Of a stretch of 64,000 nt of DNA, positions 1-9,279 are shown piece by piece (within the stretch, counting starts at the first letter, position 1; every line of letters begins with the position of its first letter). The stretch is from the NCBI RefSeq assembly GCF_023330685.1, contig NZ_CP097128.1:2542001-2606000 (forward strand), read 5' to 3'. A model generated the notes under the pieces. The model was not told the origin of the DNA. It worked only from the letters and a program-made list of their open reading frames with translations, and searched no databases. Made by a program: the position numbers and the translations under genes. The stretch comes from Conexibacter sp. DBS9H8. GTDB lineage: Bacteria > Actinomycetota > Thermoleophilia > Solirubrobacterales > Solirubrobacteraceae.

Positions 1-161
1 GTCATCTGGGTGGCGGCGGCGAGCTGCTCGATCGTCATCTCATTGGGCGACGCCTCCGCGGCGGCCTCCGGAGCGCCCGCCGCGTTCGCCGGCGCGCCCG
101 TGGCGTGTGGCGTGGACGGGGTGGCGGTGGGAGTCGGAACCCGGCGCGAATCGACGATCAT
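1..161 (-). CDS. MerR-family transcriptional regulator, N-terminal fragment (runs off the window)
   Basis: Only the first 53 codons lie in the window. After an Ala/Pro/Thr-rich leader of about 45 residues comes MTIEQLAAATQM, which matches the first helix of the MerR winged helix-turn-helix domain (known family pattern: M-T-I-x-x-L-A followed by an R-A-Y-Q helix, which would lie outside). The start is placed at the ATG at 159-161; an in-frame ATG at 177-179 would add six residues. It lies 27 bases downstream of menE on the same strand, so the two may be co-transcribed. The effector and target are not visible here. Confidence 0.6.
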   Translation of the reverse strand, partial: MIVDSRRVPTPTATPSTPHATGAPANAAGAPEAAAEASPNEMTIEQLAAATQM

Positions 162-188
162 CTCCGGCGATCCTAACATCGGCTAATG

Positions 189-1403
189 TCACATCAGTTG
201 GCGTCTGAGCAGCTTTCCCGAGGCCGTCCGTGGTAACTCGTCGGCGAACTCGATCGCCTTGGGAACCTGGAAGGTCGCGAGCCGCTCACGGCAGAGGTTG
301 AGGAGAGCCTGCCCCAGCTCGGGAGTCCCGCGCCCGCGGGCGACAACCCGGGCGCAGACGGCCTCCCCCCAGACCGGGTCTGGGCGGCCGAACACGCCGA
401 CGTCGATCACGTCGGGGTGGCCGACCAGGACCGCCTCCACCGCGGTGGGGGCGACGTTCTCCCCACCGGAGACGATCGTCTCGGACTTGCGACCGATGAT
501 GCGGAGGCGCCCATCCGCGCCGAGGCTGCCGAGGTCACCCGTGTCGAGCCAGCCGTCGGCTCCGAGCGCGCCGGGCGCGACAACTGTGCCGCGGACGCGG
601 ATCTCCCCGTCCGCGGCACAGGCGATCTCGACGCCGTGGAGGGCCCGGCCGAAGGTGGCGATCTGGGAGCAGGCCTCCGTCATCCCGTAGGTCGGGGCGA
701 CCGGGACGCCGGCGGCCGCTGCGCGGTCGAGCAGCGCCGGTGGGATCGGCCCGCCGCCGAGGAGAACCCAGCGCAGCGTCGGCGGTGCCTGCAGGCCGGC
801 GTCGAGCAGCCGGGCGAGCATCGTCGGCACGAAGGAGGCGAGGGTGATCGCCGCCGCCGGGTCCATCAGCTCGGTGAGGACCGCCTCGGGGTCAAAGCGC
901 TCGTGGACGACGACGGTGCTCGCGTAGATCGCCGAGCGCAGGAGGATCATCAGGCCGCCAACGTGGGCGAGGGGCATCACCGCCAGCCACCGCTCGGCCG
1001 GGTCGAGTCCGAGGGCGAGCGCAGAGCCGGCGGCGTTGGCGAACACGTTCGCGGCGGTCAGCTCGACGGGCTTGGGCTCCGAGGTGGTGCCGGAGGTGTG
1101 CATCACCACGACCGTCCCGGGCGTGCCCGCCGGGCCGGGCATTCGGCGCCGGGCCTGGTCGGCGGCGGGAAGACGCGGGTCGATCGGGACGGCGGCCGCC
1201 CCGGCGAGCAGGCACCCGTGCAGGGCGGCGGCGAAGGCGAGCCGGTCGGCGTCCTCGAGGGGCACCCGCGCGCCTGGCTCGACGGCCGGGCGGCGGCGCT
1301 CGGCCTCGGCGAGCAATTGGGTGTAGGTGAGGCGGTCATCGCCCCGCTGCAGGGCGACCCGGTCGGGGCGGGCCGCGGCGGCCCGGGTGAGCCAGTCGAT
1401 CAT
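189..1403 (-). CDS. menE: o-succinylbenzoate--CoA ligase MenE
   Basis: Activates o-succinylbenzoate to its CoA thioester with ATP, the fifth step of the classical menaquinone route, in the cytoplasm. The 404-residue product is an ANL-superfamily adenylating enzyme. It shows the phosphate-binding loop [10 protein letters not shown], the ATP motif [10 protein letters not shown], the DTGD motif before the hinge, and the C-terminal catalytic lysine in [10 protein letters not shown]. Length fits the shorter actinobacterial MenE proteins. The start is the ATG at 1401-1403, 24 bases from the divergent GTG of menB, so both genes probably share one promoter region. The longer upstream open frame is antisense to menB and is discarded. 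Confident assignment from motifs and neighbours. Confidence 0.93.
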   Translation of the reverse strand: MIDWLTRAAAARPDRVALQRGDDRLTYTQLLAEAERRRPAVEPGARVPLEDADRLAFAAALHGCLLAGAAAVPIDPRLPAADQARRRMPGPAGTPGTVVVMHTSGTTSEPKPVELTAANVFANAAGSALALGLDPAERWLAVMPLAHVGGLMILLRSAIYASTVVVHERFDPEAVLTELMDPAAAITLASFVPTMLARLLDAGLQAPPTLRWVLLGGGPIPPALLDRAAAAGVPVAPTYGMTEACSQIATFGRALHGVEIACAADGEIRVRGTVVAPGALGADGWLDTGDLGSLGADGRLRIIGRKSETIVSGGENVAPTAVEAVLVGHPDVIDVGVFGRPDPVWGEAVCARVVARGRGTPELGQALLNLCRERLATFQVPKAIEFADELPRTASGKLLRRQLM

Positions 1404-1427
1404 CCTCCACACGGTAGTCTCGCCGAC

Positions 1428-2285
1428 GTGACCAGCTGGCAAGACACGCATCCCTACGAAGACATCCGCTATGAGCTCTCCACCGGCGAGGACGCCGGCA
1501 TCGCGAAGATCACCATCAACCGTCCCGAGGTCCGCAACGCATTCCGACCCGAGACGGTGATCGAGATGATGGACGCCCTCAACCGGGCGCGCGAGGACCC
1601 GTCGGTCGGCGTGATCATCCTCACCGGTGAGGGTGAGAAGGCGTTCTGCTCGGGCGGGGACCAGCGGGTCCGCACCGCCCGCGGGGGGTACGCCAGTGAC
1701 GCCGATCCCGCTGAAGCCGGCCAGCAGACCGCGGTTGGCCGCTTTCACGTCACCGACCTCCACGTCCAGATCCGCCGTCTCCCCAAACCGGTGGTGGCGA
1801 TGGTCGCCGGCTACGCCGTCGGCGGCGGCCACGTCATCCAGGTCATCTGCGACCTGACGATCGCCGCCGACAACGCGATCTTCGGACAGACCGGACCGAA
1901 GGTCGGCTCCTTCGACGGCGGCTTCGGCGCCTCGGTGCTGTCGCGGCTCGTCGGCCCGAAGAAGGCGAAGGAGATCTGGTTCCTCTGCCGCCAGTACACC
2001 GCTCAGCAGGCGCTCGACATGGGCCTGATCAACACGGTCGTGCCGCTCGCCTCCCTGGAGGAGGAGACAGTCAAGTGGTGCAAGGAGATGCTCGCCCTCT
2101 CCCCGTTCGCCCTGCGGATGCAGAAGCTCGCCTTCAACGCGGACGAGGACGGACTGGCGGGAATCCAGCAGCTCGCCCACGACGCGAACCTGCTCTTCTA
2201 CATGAGTGAGGAGGCCGCCGAGGGCCGCCAGGCCTACCTGGAGAAGCGGCGGCCCGACTTCTCGCAGTTCCCCCATCGCGCGTGA
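1428..2285 (+). CDS. menB: 1,4-dihydroxy-2-naphthoyl-CoA synthase MenB
   Basis: Closes the naphthoquinone ring of o-succinylbenzoyl-CoA. The 285-residue crotonase-fold protein begins at GTG 1428 ([16 protein letters not shown]). It has the crotonase oxyanion-hole segments KAFCSGGDQ and AVGGGHVIQ, the MenB-typical [13 protein letters not shown] stretch, and the C-terminal segment [20 protein letters not shown], which is characteristic of MenB rather than other enoyl-CoA hydratases. The stop codon overlaps the GTG of menA in a GTGA, so menB, menA and probably menC form one transcript. Confidence 0.96.
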   Translation: MTSWQDTHPYEDIRYELSTGEDAGIAKITINRPEVRNAFRPETVIEMMDALNRAREDPSVGVIILTGEGEKAFCSGGDQRVRTARGGYASDADPAEAGQQTAVGRFHVTDLHVQIRRLPKPVVAMVAGYAVGGGHVIQVICDLTIAADNAIFGQTGPKVGSFDGGFGASVLSRLVGPKKAKEIWFLCRQYTAQQALDMGLINTVVPLASLEEETVKWCKEMLALSPFALRMQKLAFNADEDGLAGIQQLAHDANLLFYMSEEAAEGRQAYLEKRRPDFSQFPHRA

Positions 2286-3193
2286 CCGGAGCCGCCGCCA
2301 CCCCCGGCCCGAGTGGGCTGCGCATCTGGCTGATGGCCTCACGGCCGCGGACGCTGCCCGCGGGCCTCTCCCCCGTCCTCGTCGGCACCGCCCTCGCCGA
2401 CTACCACGGTGTCTTTCATCTCCTGCGCTTCCTGGCCGCGCTCGTCGGGGCGCTGCTCATCCAGGTCGGCGCCAACCTGTCCAACGACTACTCGGACGCC
2501 CACCGCGGAGCGGACACCGACGAGCGGCTCGGGCCGGTCCGGGTCACCGCCGGCGGGCTCGTGCCCCCCCGCCAGGTGCTGATCGCCACCTACGTCACCT
2601 TCGGCCTGGCGGTACTCGTCGGGGTGTATCTGATCGCCGTGGCGGGCTGGCAGCTGCTGCTGATCGGGGTCGCCTCGATCGCCGCCGGCGTCCTCTACAC
2701 CGGCGGACCGAGACCCTACGGGTATGAGGGGCTCGGGGAGCTGTTCGTCTTCCTGTTCTTCGGGATCGTCGCCGTCGCCGGTTCGTTCTTCGTCCAGACC
2801 CGCCACATCGACGCGCAGGCGATCGCCCTCGCCGTGCCGGTCGGCCTGCTGCCGACGGCGATCCTCGTCGTCAACAACACCCGGGACATCGACACGGATC
2901 GGCGGGCGAACAAGCGGACCCTGGCGGTGCGGATGGGCCGGGCCAACTCACGCCGCTTCTACGCCGGGCTGCTGGTCGGCGCCGACGTCGTCCTGGCGAT
3001 CGTCGTGCTCGCGGCCGGCCTGTCCGCGTGGCTGCTGCTCGCTCTGCTCACCGTGCCGCTCGCCGCCCGTCTGATCGCGACGATCAGCCGCCACAGCGAC
3101 GGCCCGACCCTCAACGGCGTTCTCGCCGGCACCGGCCAACTCCAGCTCGTCTACTGCCTGCTGCTGTCCGCCGGCCTGCTGATCGCCCGCTAG
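2282..3193 (+). CDS. menA: 1,4-dihydroxy-2-naphthoate polyprenyltransferase MenA
   Basis: Integral-membrane UbiA-superfamily prenyltransferase that attaches the isoprenoid tail to dihydroxynaphthoate. The 303-residue product has about eight or nine hydrophobic helices and the two Asp-rich motifs that bind Mg-prenyl diphosphate: [15 protein letters not shown] near residue 75 and [16 protein letters not shown] near residue 200. It starts at GTG 2282, overlapping the menB stop by four bases. No MenG methyltransferase or MenI thioesterase is present in the window, so at least those steps must be encoded elsewhere. Confidence 0.95.
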   Translation: MTGAAATPGPSGLRIWLMASRPRTLPAGLSPVLVGTALADYHGVFHLLRFLAALVGALLIQVGANLSNDYSDAHRGADTDERLGPVRVTAGGLVPPRQVLIATYVTFGLAVLVGVYLIAVAGWQLLLIGVASIAAGVLYTGGPRPYGYEGLGELFVFLFFGIVAVAGSFFVQTRHIDAQAIALAVPVGLLPTAILVVNNTRDIDTDRRANKRTLAVRMGRANSRRFYAGLLVGADVVLAIVVLAAGLSAWLLLALLTVPLAARLIATISRHSDGPTLNGVLAGTGQLQLVYCLLLSAGLLIAR

Positions 3194-3215
3194 GGCGGCC
3201 GACCCGCGTTCTCCG

Positions 3216-4328
3216 GTGCAGTTGAGCCTCAGCGTCCACCGGATGTCCTGGCGGGCACCGTTGCGCACCGCCCAGGCTCGGGAGCCCCCGCCGCGACCTC
3301 TGGTCCTCCTCCGGCTCGAGACCGCCGACGGGCTCGTCGGCTTCGGGGAGGCGGCGCCGCTGGCCCACTACGACGGGGTCACACTCGAGGCCGTCCTTGG
3401 GGCACTGCGCACCTACACCCCGATCCTCGCCGCCGCCACCACTGAGGCCGATCCGGGCCTGTTGGCGGCCTGCCGGCGCGCGCGCCCCGTCGCCCAGGCG
3501 CTCGCCGCCGTTGACCTCGCCCTCTGGGACCTGGCCGGTCAGCGAGCGGGCCAGCCGGTCTGGCGGCTGCTCGGGGCCGATGTGGCGGCGCCGGTGGCGG
3601 TCAACGCGGTGATCGGAGCGGTCCTGCCTGCGGCGGCCGCCGCCGAGGCGGCCGCCGCGCTGGAGGCCGGCTACGACACGGTCAAGGTGAAGGTCGCCGC
3701 CGGGGACGACGGCGCCCGGATCGCCGCAGTCCGGGAGGCGATCGGCTCAGGGCCGGCGCTGCGCGTCGACGCCAACGGCGGCTGGGCCGGCGTCGCCGTG
3801 GCGGTCGCGGAGATCGAGGCGCTCGCGGGCGCGCACCTCGAGTTGGTCGAGGAGCCGGTCCATGGCGCCGCCGGCATCGCCGCGGTCGCACAGCGGGTCA
3901 CGGTGCCGGTGTTCGGGGATGAGAGCGCTCCGGAACTGCTCACCGGCTCCGGCGCACCCCCGGCGGCCGTATCGGCCCCCTCCGGTTCCGGCCCGCACCC
4001 CGCGGCCGTCCCACACTCCGCGGTCGCCGGCGTCTGTCTCAAGGTCGCCGCCGCCGGCGGGATCAGCGGTCTGCTCACCCAAGCCCACCGGGCCCGGGAG
4101 GCTGGCTGGGACGTCCTCATCGCCTCCACCCTCGACGGTCCGCTCGGGATCGCCGCGGCCCTTCACGCCGCTGTGGCGGTCGCACCGGCGCGGGCCTGCG
4201 GCCTGGCCACCCTCGATCGGTTCGCTGCGACGAACCCCCTGCCCGTCCGCGCCGGCCGGCTGAACCTGCCCGGCGGGCCGGGCCTCGGCGGCGCCTTCAG
4301 CGCCTGGTACGGGGCGCACGGGATCTGA
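3216..4328 (+). CDS. menC: o-succinylbenzoate synthase MenC
   Basis: Enolase-superfamily dehydratase that makes o-succinylbenzoate. The N-terminal capping domain is followed by the barrel with the catalytic KVKVA lysine pair, metal ligands in DANGGW, ELVEEP and FGDES, and the second catalytic lysine in CLKVAAAGG. The start is GTG 3216, 22 bases after menA. At 370 residues it is longer than E. coli MenC (320). Part of the excess is a Pro/Ala/Ser/Gly-rich stretch of about 25 residues (bases roughly 3945-4020) between the DES metal ligand and the CLK lysine, with no obvious secondary structure. It ends six bases before the convergent menH stop. Confidence 0.9.
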   Translation: MQLSLSVHRMSWRAPLRTAQAREPPPRPLVLLRLETADGLVGFGEAAPLAHYDGVTLEAVLGALRTYTPILAAATTEADPGLLAACRRARPVAQALAAVDLALWDLAGQRAGQPVWRLLGADVAAPVAVNAVIGAVLPAAAAAEAAAALEAGYDTVKVKVAAGDDGARIAAVREAIGSGPALRVDANGGWAGVAVAVAEIEALAGAHLELVEEPVHGAAGIAAVAQRVTVPVFGDESAPELLTGSGAPPAAVSAPSGSGPHPAAVPHSAVAGVCLKVAAAGGISGLLTQAHRAREAGWDVLIASTLDGPLGIAAALHAAVAVAPARACGLATLDRFAATNPLPVRAGRLNLPGGPGLGGAFSAWYGAHGI

Positions 4329-4334
4329 GCGCCG

Positions 4335-5063
4335 TCACGGAAGGAGCCGGGCGATCGACTCGGGCGCCTCGAGGTGGACCTGGTGTCCGGCCCCGGGGAC
4401 GGTGAGCACCTCACCGTCAGGCAGCCGGGTGGCCATCTCGGCGGCGATCGCCCGGAACTTCTCATCGCGCTCGCCGCAGACGAGGTGGACGGGGATCGTC
4501 AGCTCCCCGAGCCGGTCCCACAGCGGCGTGAGCGTGCCGGTGCCGAGACCGCGCAGGGCAGCGGCGAGCCCGGCCGGGGTGTTGGCGAGCCGGTCGGCGT
4601 GCGCCTCGGCGGCCGTCTCAGGATCGAGGCCTCTGAGGACGGGCGTCTGCGCCCACTCGCGAGCGAACGCGTCGATGGTCAGCGACTCGATGCGGTCGGC
4701 GAGCGCCGCATCGGCGGCACGACGCGTCGCACGCTCGGCGGGGTCGGCGATCCCCGGGCTCGCCCCGATCAGCACGAGGCGGCTGATCCGTGGCCCCAGG
4801 CGCGGATCGAGCGCGGCGTGCAGGGCGATCCGCCCGCCCTGGGAGTAGCCGATGAGCGTCGTCGCCTCCGTGATGAGGGCGTCGAGGTCTCCGAGGACGG
4901 CGGCGAGGGTGACCGGCGCCAGCGCCGCAGCGGATCCGTGGCCGCGCAGGTCGGGCGAGATCACCCTCGCCCTCGCGTCAAGGCCGGTCGCCCGGAGACG
5001 CCGCCAGCAGGCGGCGGTGTTGGAGAAGCCGTGCAACAGTAGGATCGCCGGGGTTTGTCCCAT
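4335..5063 (-). CDS. menH: alpha/beta hydrolase, probable SHCHC synthase MenH
   Basis: The 242-residue alpha/beta-hydrolase has the oxyanion region LLLHGFSNTAACWR, the nucleophile elbow GYSQGGR (Ser near residue 95), an acidic residue in CGERDEKF and the catalytic His in GAGHQVHLEAPE. MenH eliminates pyruvate from the MenD product to give SHCHC. The assignment rests on the GYSQGGR elbow typical of MenH and on its place between menC and menD; a generic hydrolase cannot be excluded by motif alone. It starts at ATG 5061-5063, only six bases from the divergent menD start, so the regulatory sequences of each gene must lie inside the other gene. Confidence 0.82.
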   Translation of the reverse strand: MGQTPAILLLHGFSNTAACWRRLRATGLDARARVISPDLRGHGSAAALAPVTLAAVLGDLDALITEATTLIGYSQGGRIALHAALDPRLGPRISRLVLIGASPGIADPAERATRRAADAALADRIESLTIDAFAREWAQTPVLRGLDPETAAEAHADRLANTPAGLAAALRGLGTGTLTPLWDRLGELTIPVHLVCGERDEKFRAIAAEMATRLPDGEVLTVPGAGHQVHLEAPESIARLLP

Positions 5064-5069
5064 GCCGAG

Positions 5070-6821
5070 ATGATGACCGCCACCGCTCAACACCTGCTTT
5101 TGCGCGCTCTCGTCGACGAGCTCGCTCGCTGCGGGACGGAGATTGCGGTGACCGCGGCCGGTTCGCGCAACACCCCGGTGATCGAGGCGCTCGTCGCCGA
5201 CGAGCGGATCCGCAGCGTCTCCCATATCGACGAGCGCTGTGGCGGGTTCTTCGCCGTGGGGGCCGCCCGCGCGTCCGGGCGGCCCGTGGTGGTCACCGTC
5301 ACCTCCGGCAGCGCGGTCGCGAACCTGATGCCGGCCGTCGTCGAGGCGAGTGAGGCGGGCGTTCCGCTGATCGTGCTCAGCGCCGACCGTCCGCCCGAGC
5401 TGCGCCAGATCGGGGCGGGCCAGACGATCGATCAGGTGAAGCTGTTCGGGGTCTACTGCCGCTTCTTTGCCGAGCTCGACCTGAGCGAGGCAACCCCGGA
5501 CCGGCTCGCGTGGGTCCGTTCGCTCGCCTGCCGGGCCTATCTGACCGCGCTCGGTCCCCATCCGGGACCGGTCCAGCTCAACCTGCCCCTGCGTGAGCCG
5601 CTCGTGGTGGCCCGGCCGCTGCCGGAGGATCCACCCGGAGGGCAGGGCCGCCCCGACGGGCGCCCGTGGGTGTCGGCCATCCGTGGCCGCGAGCCGGCCG
5701 ACCCGATCCACACCCCCCCGGTGTCGCGCCCGCCGCAGACGGTTCCTGCCGTCGTCGTCCTCGGTGGCGGCCTGTCCCCGAGCGCAGGACGGCTCTGGGC
5801 GCGGCTGGCCGCCCGGGCCGGGCTGCCCGTCCTCGCCGACCCGCTGTCGGGGGGCCGGACCGGACCGGCGGCGATCGCCCACTACGACCTCATACTCCGC
5901 CACGCCGACACGGCGGCCGCGCTCGCACCCGAGCTGATCCTCCGTGGCGGCGACCTGCCGACCTCCAAGCCGCTGCGCGCCTGGCTGGCGGGCCTCGGGA
6001 CGGTCGAGCAGATCGTCGCCCACCCGCGCCCCGAGTGGCCGGACCCGACCTCTCAGATGTCCCGGCGCGTGCTCGGGGACGCCGCCCTCGCCCTCAACGG
6101 GCTGGCAGGCCCACCGGGTTGGCTGGCCGCCTGGCAGGCCGCGGACGCCACCGTCGCGGCCGGCATCGCGCCGGTCATCGACGCCTCCGGTCTGAGCGAG
6201 CCTGCCGTCGCCCGTTGCCTCGGCGCCGACCTGCCGCCGGAGGCGACGCTGTTCGTTGCCGCATCGATGCCGATCCGAGACGTCGAGGAGTTCGTCGCGG
6301 CCCGCGAGCGGCCCCCGCGGGTGCTCGCCAACCGGGGGGCGAACGGAATCGACGGCACCGTCTCCAGCGCGCTCGGCGCCGCGGCGGTGAGTGACGGGCC
6401 GGTCGTGCTGCTGATCGGGGACGTCGCCCTCGCCCATGACATCGGCGGGCTGCTCACCGCCCGGCGCGCCGGCGTCCCGCTCACCGTCGTGCTGCTCAAC
6501 AACGACGGCGGCGGGATCTTCGCGTTCCTGGCGATCGCCGGCGCCTCAGAGGCCTACGCTGAGCATGTCGCCACCCCGCACGGTCTCGACTTCGCCCACG
6601 CCGCCGCCCTGTATGGCCTCGACCACCACCGCCCCGGCGATCTCGCCGGCCTCCGTGCGGTGCTCGCCGACAGCATTCACCAGAGCCGGCAGGGCGGATC
6701 CGCAACCGTGATCGAGGTTCGCACCGAGCGGGAGGCCAACCGTGTCCTTCACGCCGAGATCGCCGCAGCGGCTGCCGCCGCCCTCAGCCGGCGAGGACCG
6801 GCAGCAACGCCTGGAGCTTGA
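5070..6821 (+). CDS. menD: SEPHCHC synthase MenD
   Basis: Thiamine-diphosphate enzyme that joins isochorismate and 2-oxoglutarate. The 583-residue protein has the N-terminal PYR-domain segments AGSRNTPVIEAL, SHIDERCGGFFAVG and VTSGSAVANLMPAVVEA (MenD signature), and the C-terminal ThDP/Mg motif beginning LLIGDVALAHDIGG and ending in LLNNDGGGIF. A tandem ATG at 5070 and 5073 is the likely start; an in-frame TTG at 5055 would run into the menH start. The 3' end overlaps the convergent menF by 38 bases. Length is close to the usual 550-580. Confidence 0.93.
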   Translation: MMTATAQHLLLRALVDELARCGTEIAVTAAGSRNTPVIEALVADERIRSVSHIDERCGGFFAVGAARASGRPVVVTVTSGSAVANLMPAVVEASEAGVPLIVLSADRPPELRQIGAGQTIDQVKLFGVYCRFFAELDLSEATPDRLAWVRSLACRAYLTALGPHPGPVQLNLPLREPLVVARPLPEDPPGGQGRPDGRPWVSAIRGREPADPIHTPPVSRPPQTVPAVVVLGGGLSPSAGRLWARLAARAGLPVLADPLSGGRTGPAAIAHYDLILRHADTAAALAPELILRGGDLPTSKPLRAWLAGLGTVEQIVAHPRPEWPDPTSQMSRRVLGDAALALNGLAGPPGWLAAWQAADATVAAGIAPVIDASGLSEPAVARCLGADLPPEATLFVAASMPIRDVEEFVAARERPPRVLANRGANGIDGTVSSALGAAAVSDGPVVLLIGDVALAHDIGGLLTARRAGVPLTVVLLNNDGGGIFAFLAIAGASEAYAEHVATPHGLDFAHAAALYGLDHHRPGDLAGLRAVLADSIHQSRQGGSATVIEVRTEREANRVLHAEIAAAAAAALSRRGPAATPGA

Positions 6822-8235
6822 CCTCGGTCTCAGCCAGCTCGGCGACCGGGTCCGAGTCGGCGACGATCCCGCCGCCCGCGTAACAGGACGCCTCCCGGCC
6901 GCGGAGCAGCGCACAGCGCAGCCCGACACAGAACTCTCCGTCGTCGGCGGCGTCGATCCAGCCGAGCGCACCGGCGTACCAGCCGCGGTCAAAGCCCTCG
7001 AGGGCGGGGATGAGCCGGCGGGCGACCGTCAGTGGCTCCCCGCCGACCGCGGGGGTCGGGTGCAGCAGGCCGGCGAGGGTGACCGCGTCGACGGGCGCGG
7101 CGAGCTGGGCCCGGATCGGGGTCGCGAGATGCTGGATGTTGGCGACCCGGATCACGACCGGTTCGGGGGCGACGGTGACCCACACGGAGCGGGGGGCGAG
7201 CGCGGCGGCGATCCGCCGGGCGACGATCGCGTTCTCCTCCCGGTTCTTCGCGCTCGAGCGCAGCTGCTCGGCGAGGTGGTCGTCGACGGCCGGGTCCGCG
7301 CTGCGGCGCATCGAACCTGCCAGGGCGACGGTGGCGGCGCGCTGCCCCTCCCGGCGCACGAGCAGTTCCGGGGTGGCGCCGAGGAAGGTCGCCGGACCCC
7401 GGCCGGCCGCGTAGATGAAGCAGTCACCGAACCCCTCGCGCAGCACCCCGAGGATCGCCGCCGGGTCGTGCGCCACGGGAGCGGTGACCCGCACCTCCCG
7501 GGCGAGTACGACCTTGGTCAGCTCACCGGCGCGGATCCGCTGCACCGCCCGGGCGACCGCCTCCTCGTGGTGGGCGGGCGGCATCGCGCTGCGGACCCGG
7601 TAGACGCCGGTCGGGGCGGGGTCGAGCAGCGGCACAGGGCCGACGGCGAGCTCGGCCAGGCGCCGGTCGATCCGGCCGAGGACGGACTCGGCCGCCTCCC
7701 CCGGGCCGACGGCGGCGGTGAGGGTCAGCCACGCCTCCCTGCCGGCACGGGCGACCGCCACCTCCCCGACGATCATCGACGCGGATGCGAACCCCGACCA
7801 CTCCGGCGCCTCGACCCGGTCGGCGAAGGCGAATCCGCCGGCGGCGACGAGCCCGGCCGCGGCGGGCGCCCCGGCGCCGGAGAGGTCGTCGGCGAGCGCG
7901 CCGGCGACCAGTCGGCGCCAGCGGCCGGCCACGTCAGCGAACCGGGTCGTCCCCTCCGCCTCACAGGCGACGGCTCGACCGAGCGTGGCGAGAACCTGCC
8001 CGTCGCGCGCGGGCTGCTCGAGCACGAACCAGTCGTCGTCGGCGCGGCGTGAGCCGGTGACGAGTGCGAGTGGGTCGATCGGGCCGCTGAGCCGCTCGCT
8101 GACGGAGACGAGCACAGGCTCCTGGGTGCGGGCGCGCCGTTGGCGCTGGGCGGCGGCCCGGATGCGCCGTTCGAGCCGCTCCCGCGCGGCGGCGCTCAAC
8201 CACGGCCGGGCCTCCCGGGTCGACGTGGCGCTCAC
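6784..8235 (-). CDS. menF: isochorismate synthase MenF
   Basis: Converts chorismate to isochorismate, the first committed step to menaquinone. The 483-residue protein has the chorismate-utilising domain in its C-terminal half: the catalytic GELTKVVLAREV, TFLGATPELLVRR, the SAKNREENAIV and NIQHLATPI segments, HPTPAVGGEP, and the Mg-binding EFCVGLRCALL and ELAETEVKLQALL near the end. GELTK and HPTPAVGG favour isochorismate synthase over anthranilate or PABA synthase. It starts at GTG 8235, overlapping the upstream ligase stop by four bases, so it is translated with the aminoacyl-carrier-protein genes. Its 3' end overlaps menD on the opposite strand. Confidence 0.92.
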   Translation of the reverse strand: MSATSTREARPWLSAAARERLERRIRAAAQRQRRARTQEPVLVSVSERLSGPIDPLALVTGSRRADDDWFVLEQPARDGQVLATLGRAVACEAEGTTRFADVAGRWRRLVAGALADDLSGAGAPAAAGLVAAGGFAFADRVEAPEWSGFASASMIVGEVAVARAGREAWLTLTAAVGPGEAAESVLGRIDRRLAELAVGPVPLLDPAPTGVYRVRSAMPPAHHEEAVARAVQRIRAGELTKVVLAREVRVTAPVAHDPAAILGVLREGFGDCFIYAAGRGPATFLGATPELLVRREGQRAATVALAGSMRRSADPAVDDHLAEQLRSSAKNREENAIVARRIAAALAPRSVWVTVAPEPVVIRVANIQHLATPIRAQLAAPVDAVTLAGLLHPTPAVGGEPLTVARRLIPALEGFDRGWYAGALGWIDAADDGEFCVGLRCALLRGREASCYAGGGIVADSDPVAELAETEVKLQALLPVLAG

Positions 8236-9257
8236 CGTGGCGCTCCGAGGCGGTCCTGCACCTCGGCGGGCCAGCGGTCGGGATCGAGCCCGTGCCGGGC
8301 GAGGAGGGCGAGAACGATCCGCTCGTGCCCGAACCCAAGACAGGCAGTGTGGACGGGATCGTCCCCGGCACCGGTGATCGCGAAGGTGGAGCTGAAGTGG
8401 TCGAGGTGGTGGTTGAAGGAGGCACACGCGGTCGGCTCCGGGCCGGCGATCGGGACGAGCAGCTCGAGCTTGAGCTCCTGGGCTCTCTGGTTGGCGGCCA
8501 GCAGCCGCCCGCGGCGACCGAAGAACGGGTCGTTCGCCCGGTCAAGGCGCGCCTCGAGGCCCAGTCCGGTCAACAGGTCGAGGCCGAGCTGGGCCCACTG
8601 CGCCCGCCACTGCAGCACGGTCTCCGGAGTGCCGGCGCGGACGAGCTCGTGCTGGTGGAAGATCTGGCGACGGGCCGGGTCAGTGGAGGGCTCGTGGCGG
8701 AACACCCAGGCGCCGCCGGCGTCGATGAAGGCACCGGCGGCCGGGAGTGGCCCGCGACGGGCGAGCGCCGGATAGACCGGATAGCAGGCCGCCGGCATCA
8801 GCGCCACCCCCGTCGGCGCCTGGAACTCGCTCCAGTCCTCGTGGGCAGAGGCTCGCGTCCCCTGGACGGCGGCCGCGGCGTCATCCCCGTCGAAGCTGAA
8901 CACCGTGCCGGCGAGGTGAGGCATGTTGGCGAGGTACCCGGTCGCCTCGAGTTGGCGGACCGGCAGCACCGGCGGGAACGTCAACCGCGTCGCGCCCCGG
9001 GTCCGGGCCTCCGCGGAGATCCGCGTGCCGAGCGCCTCCCGCAGGTCCTCAAATGCGGCGCTGTGGCCGTACACCCCGTCGACACCGGAGGGGATCAGAT
9101 GCCCCGCGTCGATCAGCCGGTCGCGGAGGGCGACCTGCTCGGCACTGACGGCACGCACCTCCGAACCCACGGCGCTCAGTCCGCCTGAGCCTGAGGCCGG
9201 CGTCGGATCGCGACGGCGACGGGCGCCCCGGGTGGTCTCACCCGGCCGCCAGCGCAT
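8232..9257 (-). CDS. amino acid:[carrier protein] ligase (SerRS-like, class II aaRS homologue)
   Basis: Homologue of the stand-alone catalytic domain of atypical seryl-tRNA synthetase, a family known to charge glycine or alanine onto the phosphopantetheine of a carrier protein instead of tRNA (Bradyrhizobium enzymes). Visible signatures are the motif-2-like WVFRHEPSTDPARRQIFHQHE, the family stretch NDPFFGRRGRLLAANQRAQ, ELKLELLVPI, and two cysteines (AACYPVYPAL, TACLGFGHER) at the positions expected for the zinc site. No tRNA-binding coiled coil is present. The ATG at 9257 gives 341 residues with an Arg-rich leader; GTG 9170 would give 312 residues, nearer the family norm. It lies 22 bases after the carrier-protein gene and overlaps menF by four bases. 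Confidence 0.85.
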   Translation of the reverse strand: MRWRPGETTRGARRRRDPTPASGSGGLSAVGSEVRAVSAEQVALRDRLIDAGHLIPSGVDGVYGHSAAFEDLREALGTRISAEARTRGATRLTFPPVLPVRQLEATGYLANMPHLAGTVFSFDGDDAAAAVQGTRASAHEDWSEFQAPTGVALMPAACYPVYPALARRGPLPAAGAFIDAGGAWVFRHEPSTDPARRQIFHQHELVRAGTPETVLQWRAQWAQLGLDLLTGLGLEARLDRANDPFFGRRGRLLAANQRAQELKLELLVPIAGPEPTACASFNHHLDHFSSTFAITGAGDDPVHTACLGFGHERIVLALLARHGLDPDRWPAEVQDRLGAPR

Positions 9258-9279
9258 CCCGGAACACCGTCCGGGCGGC

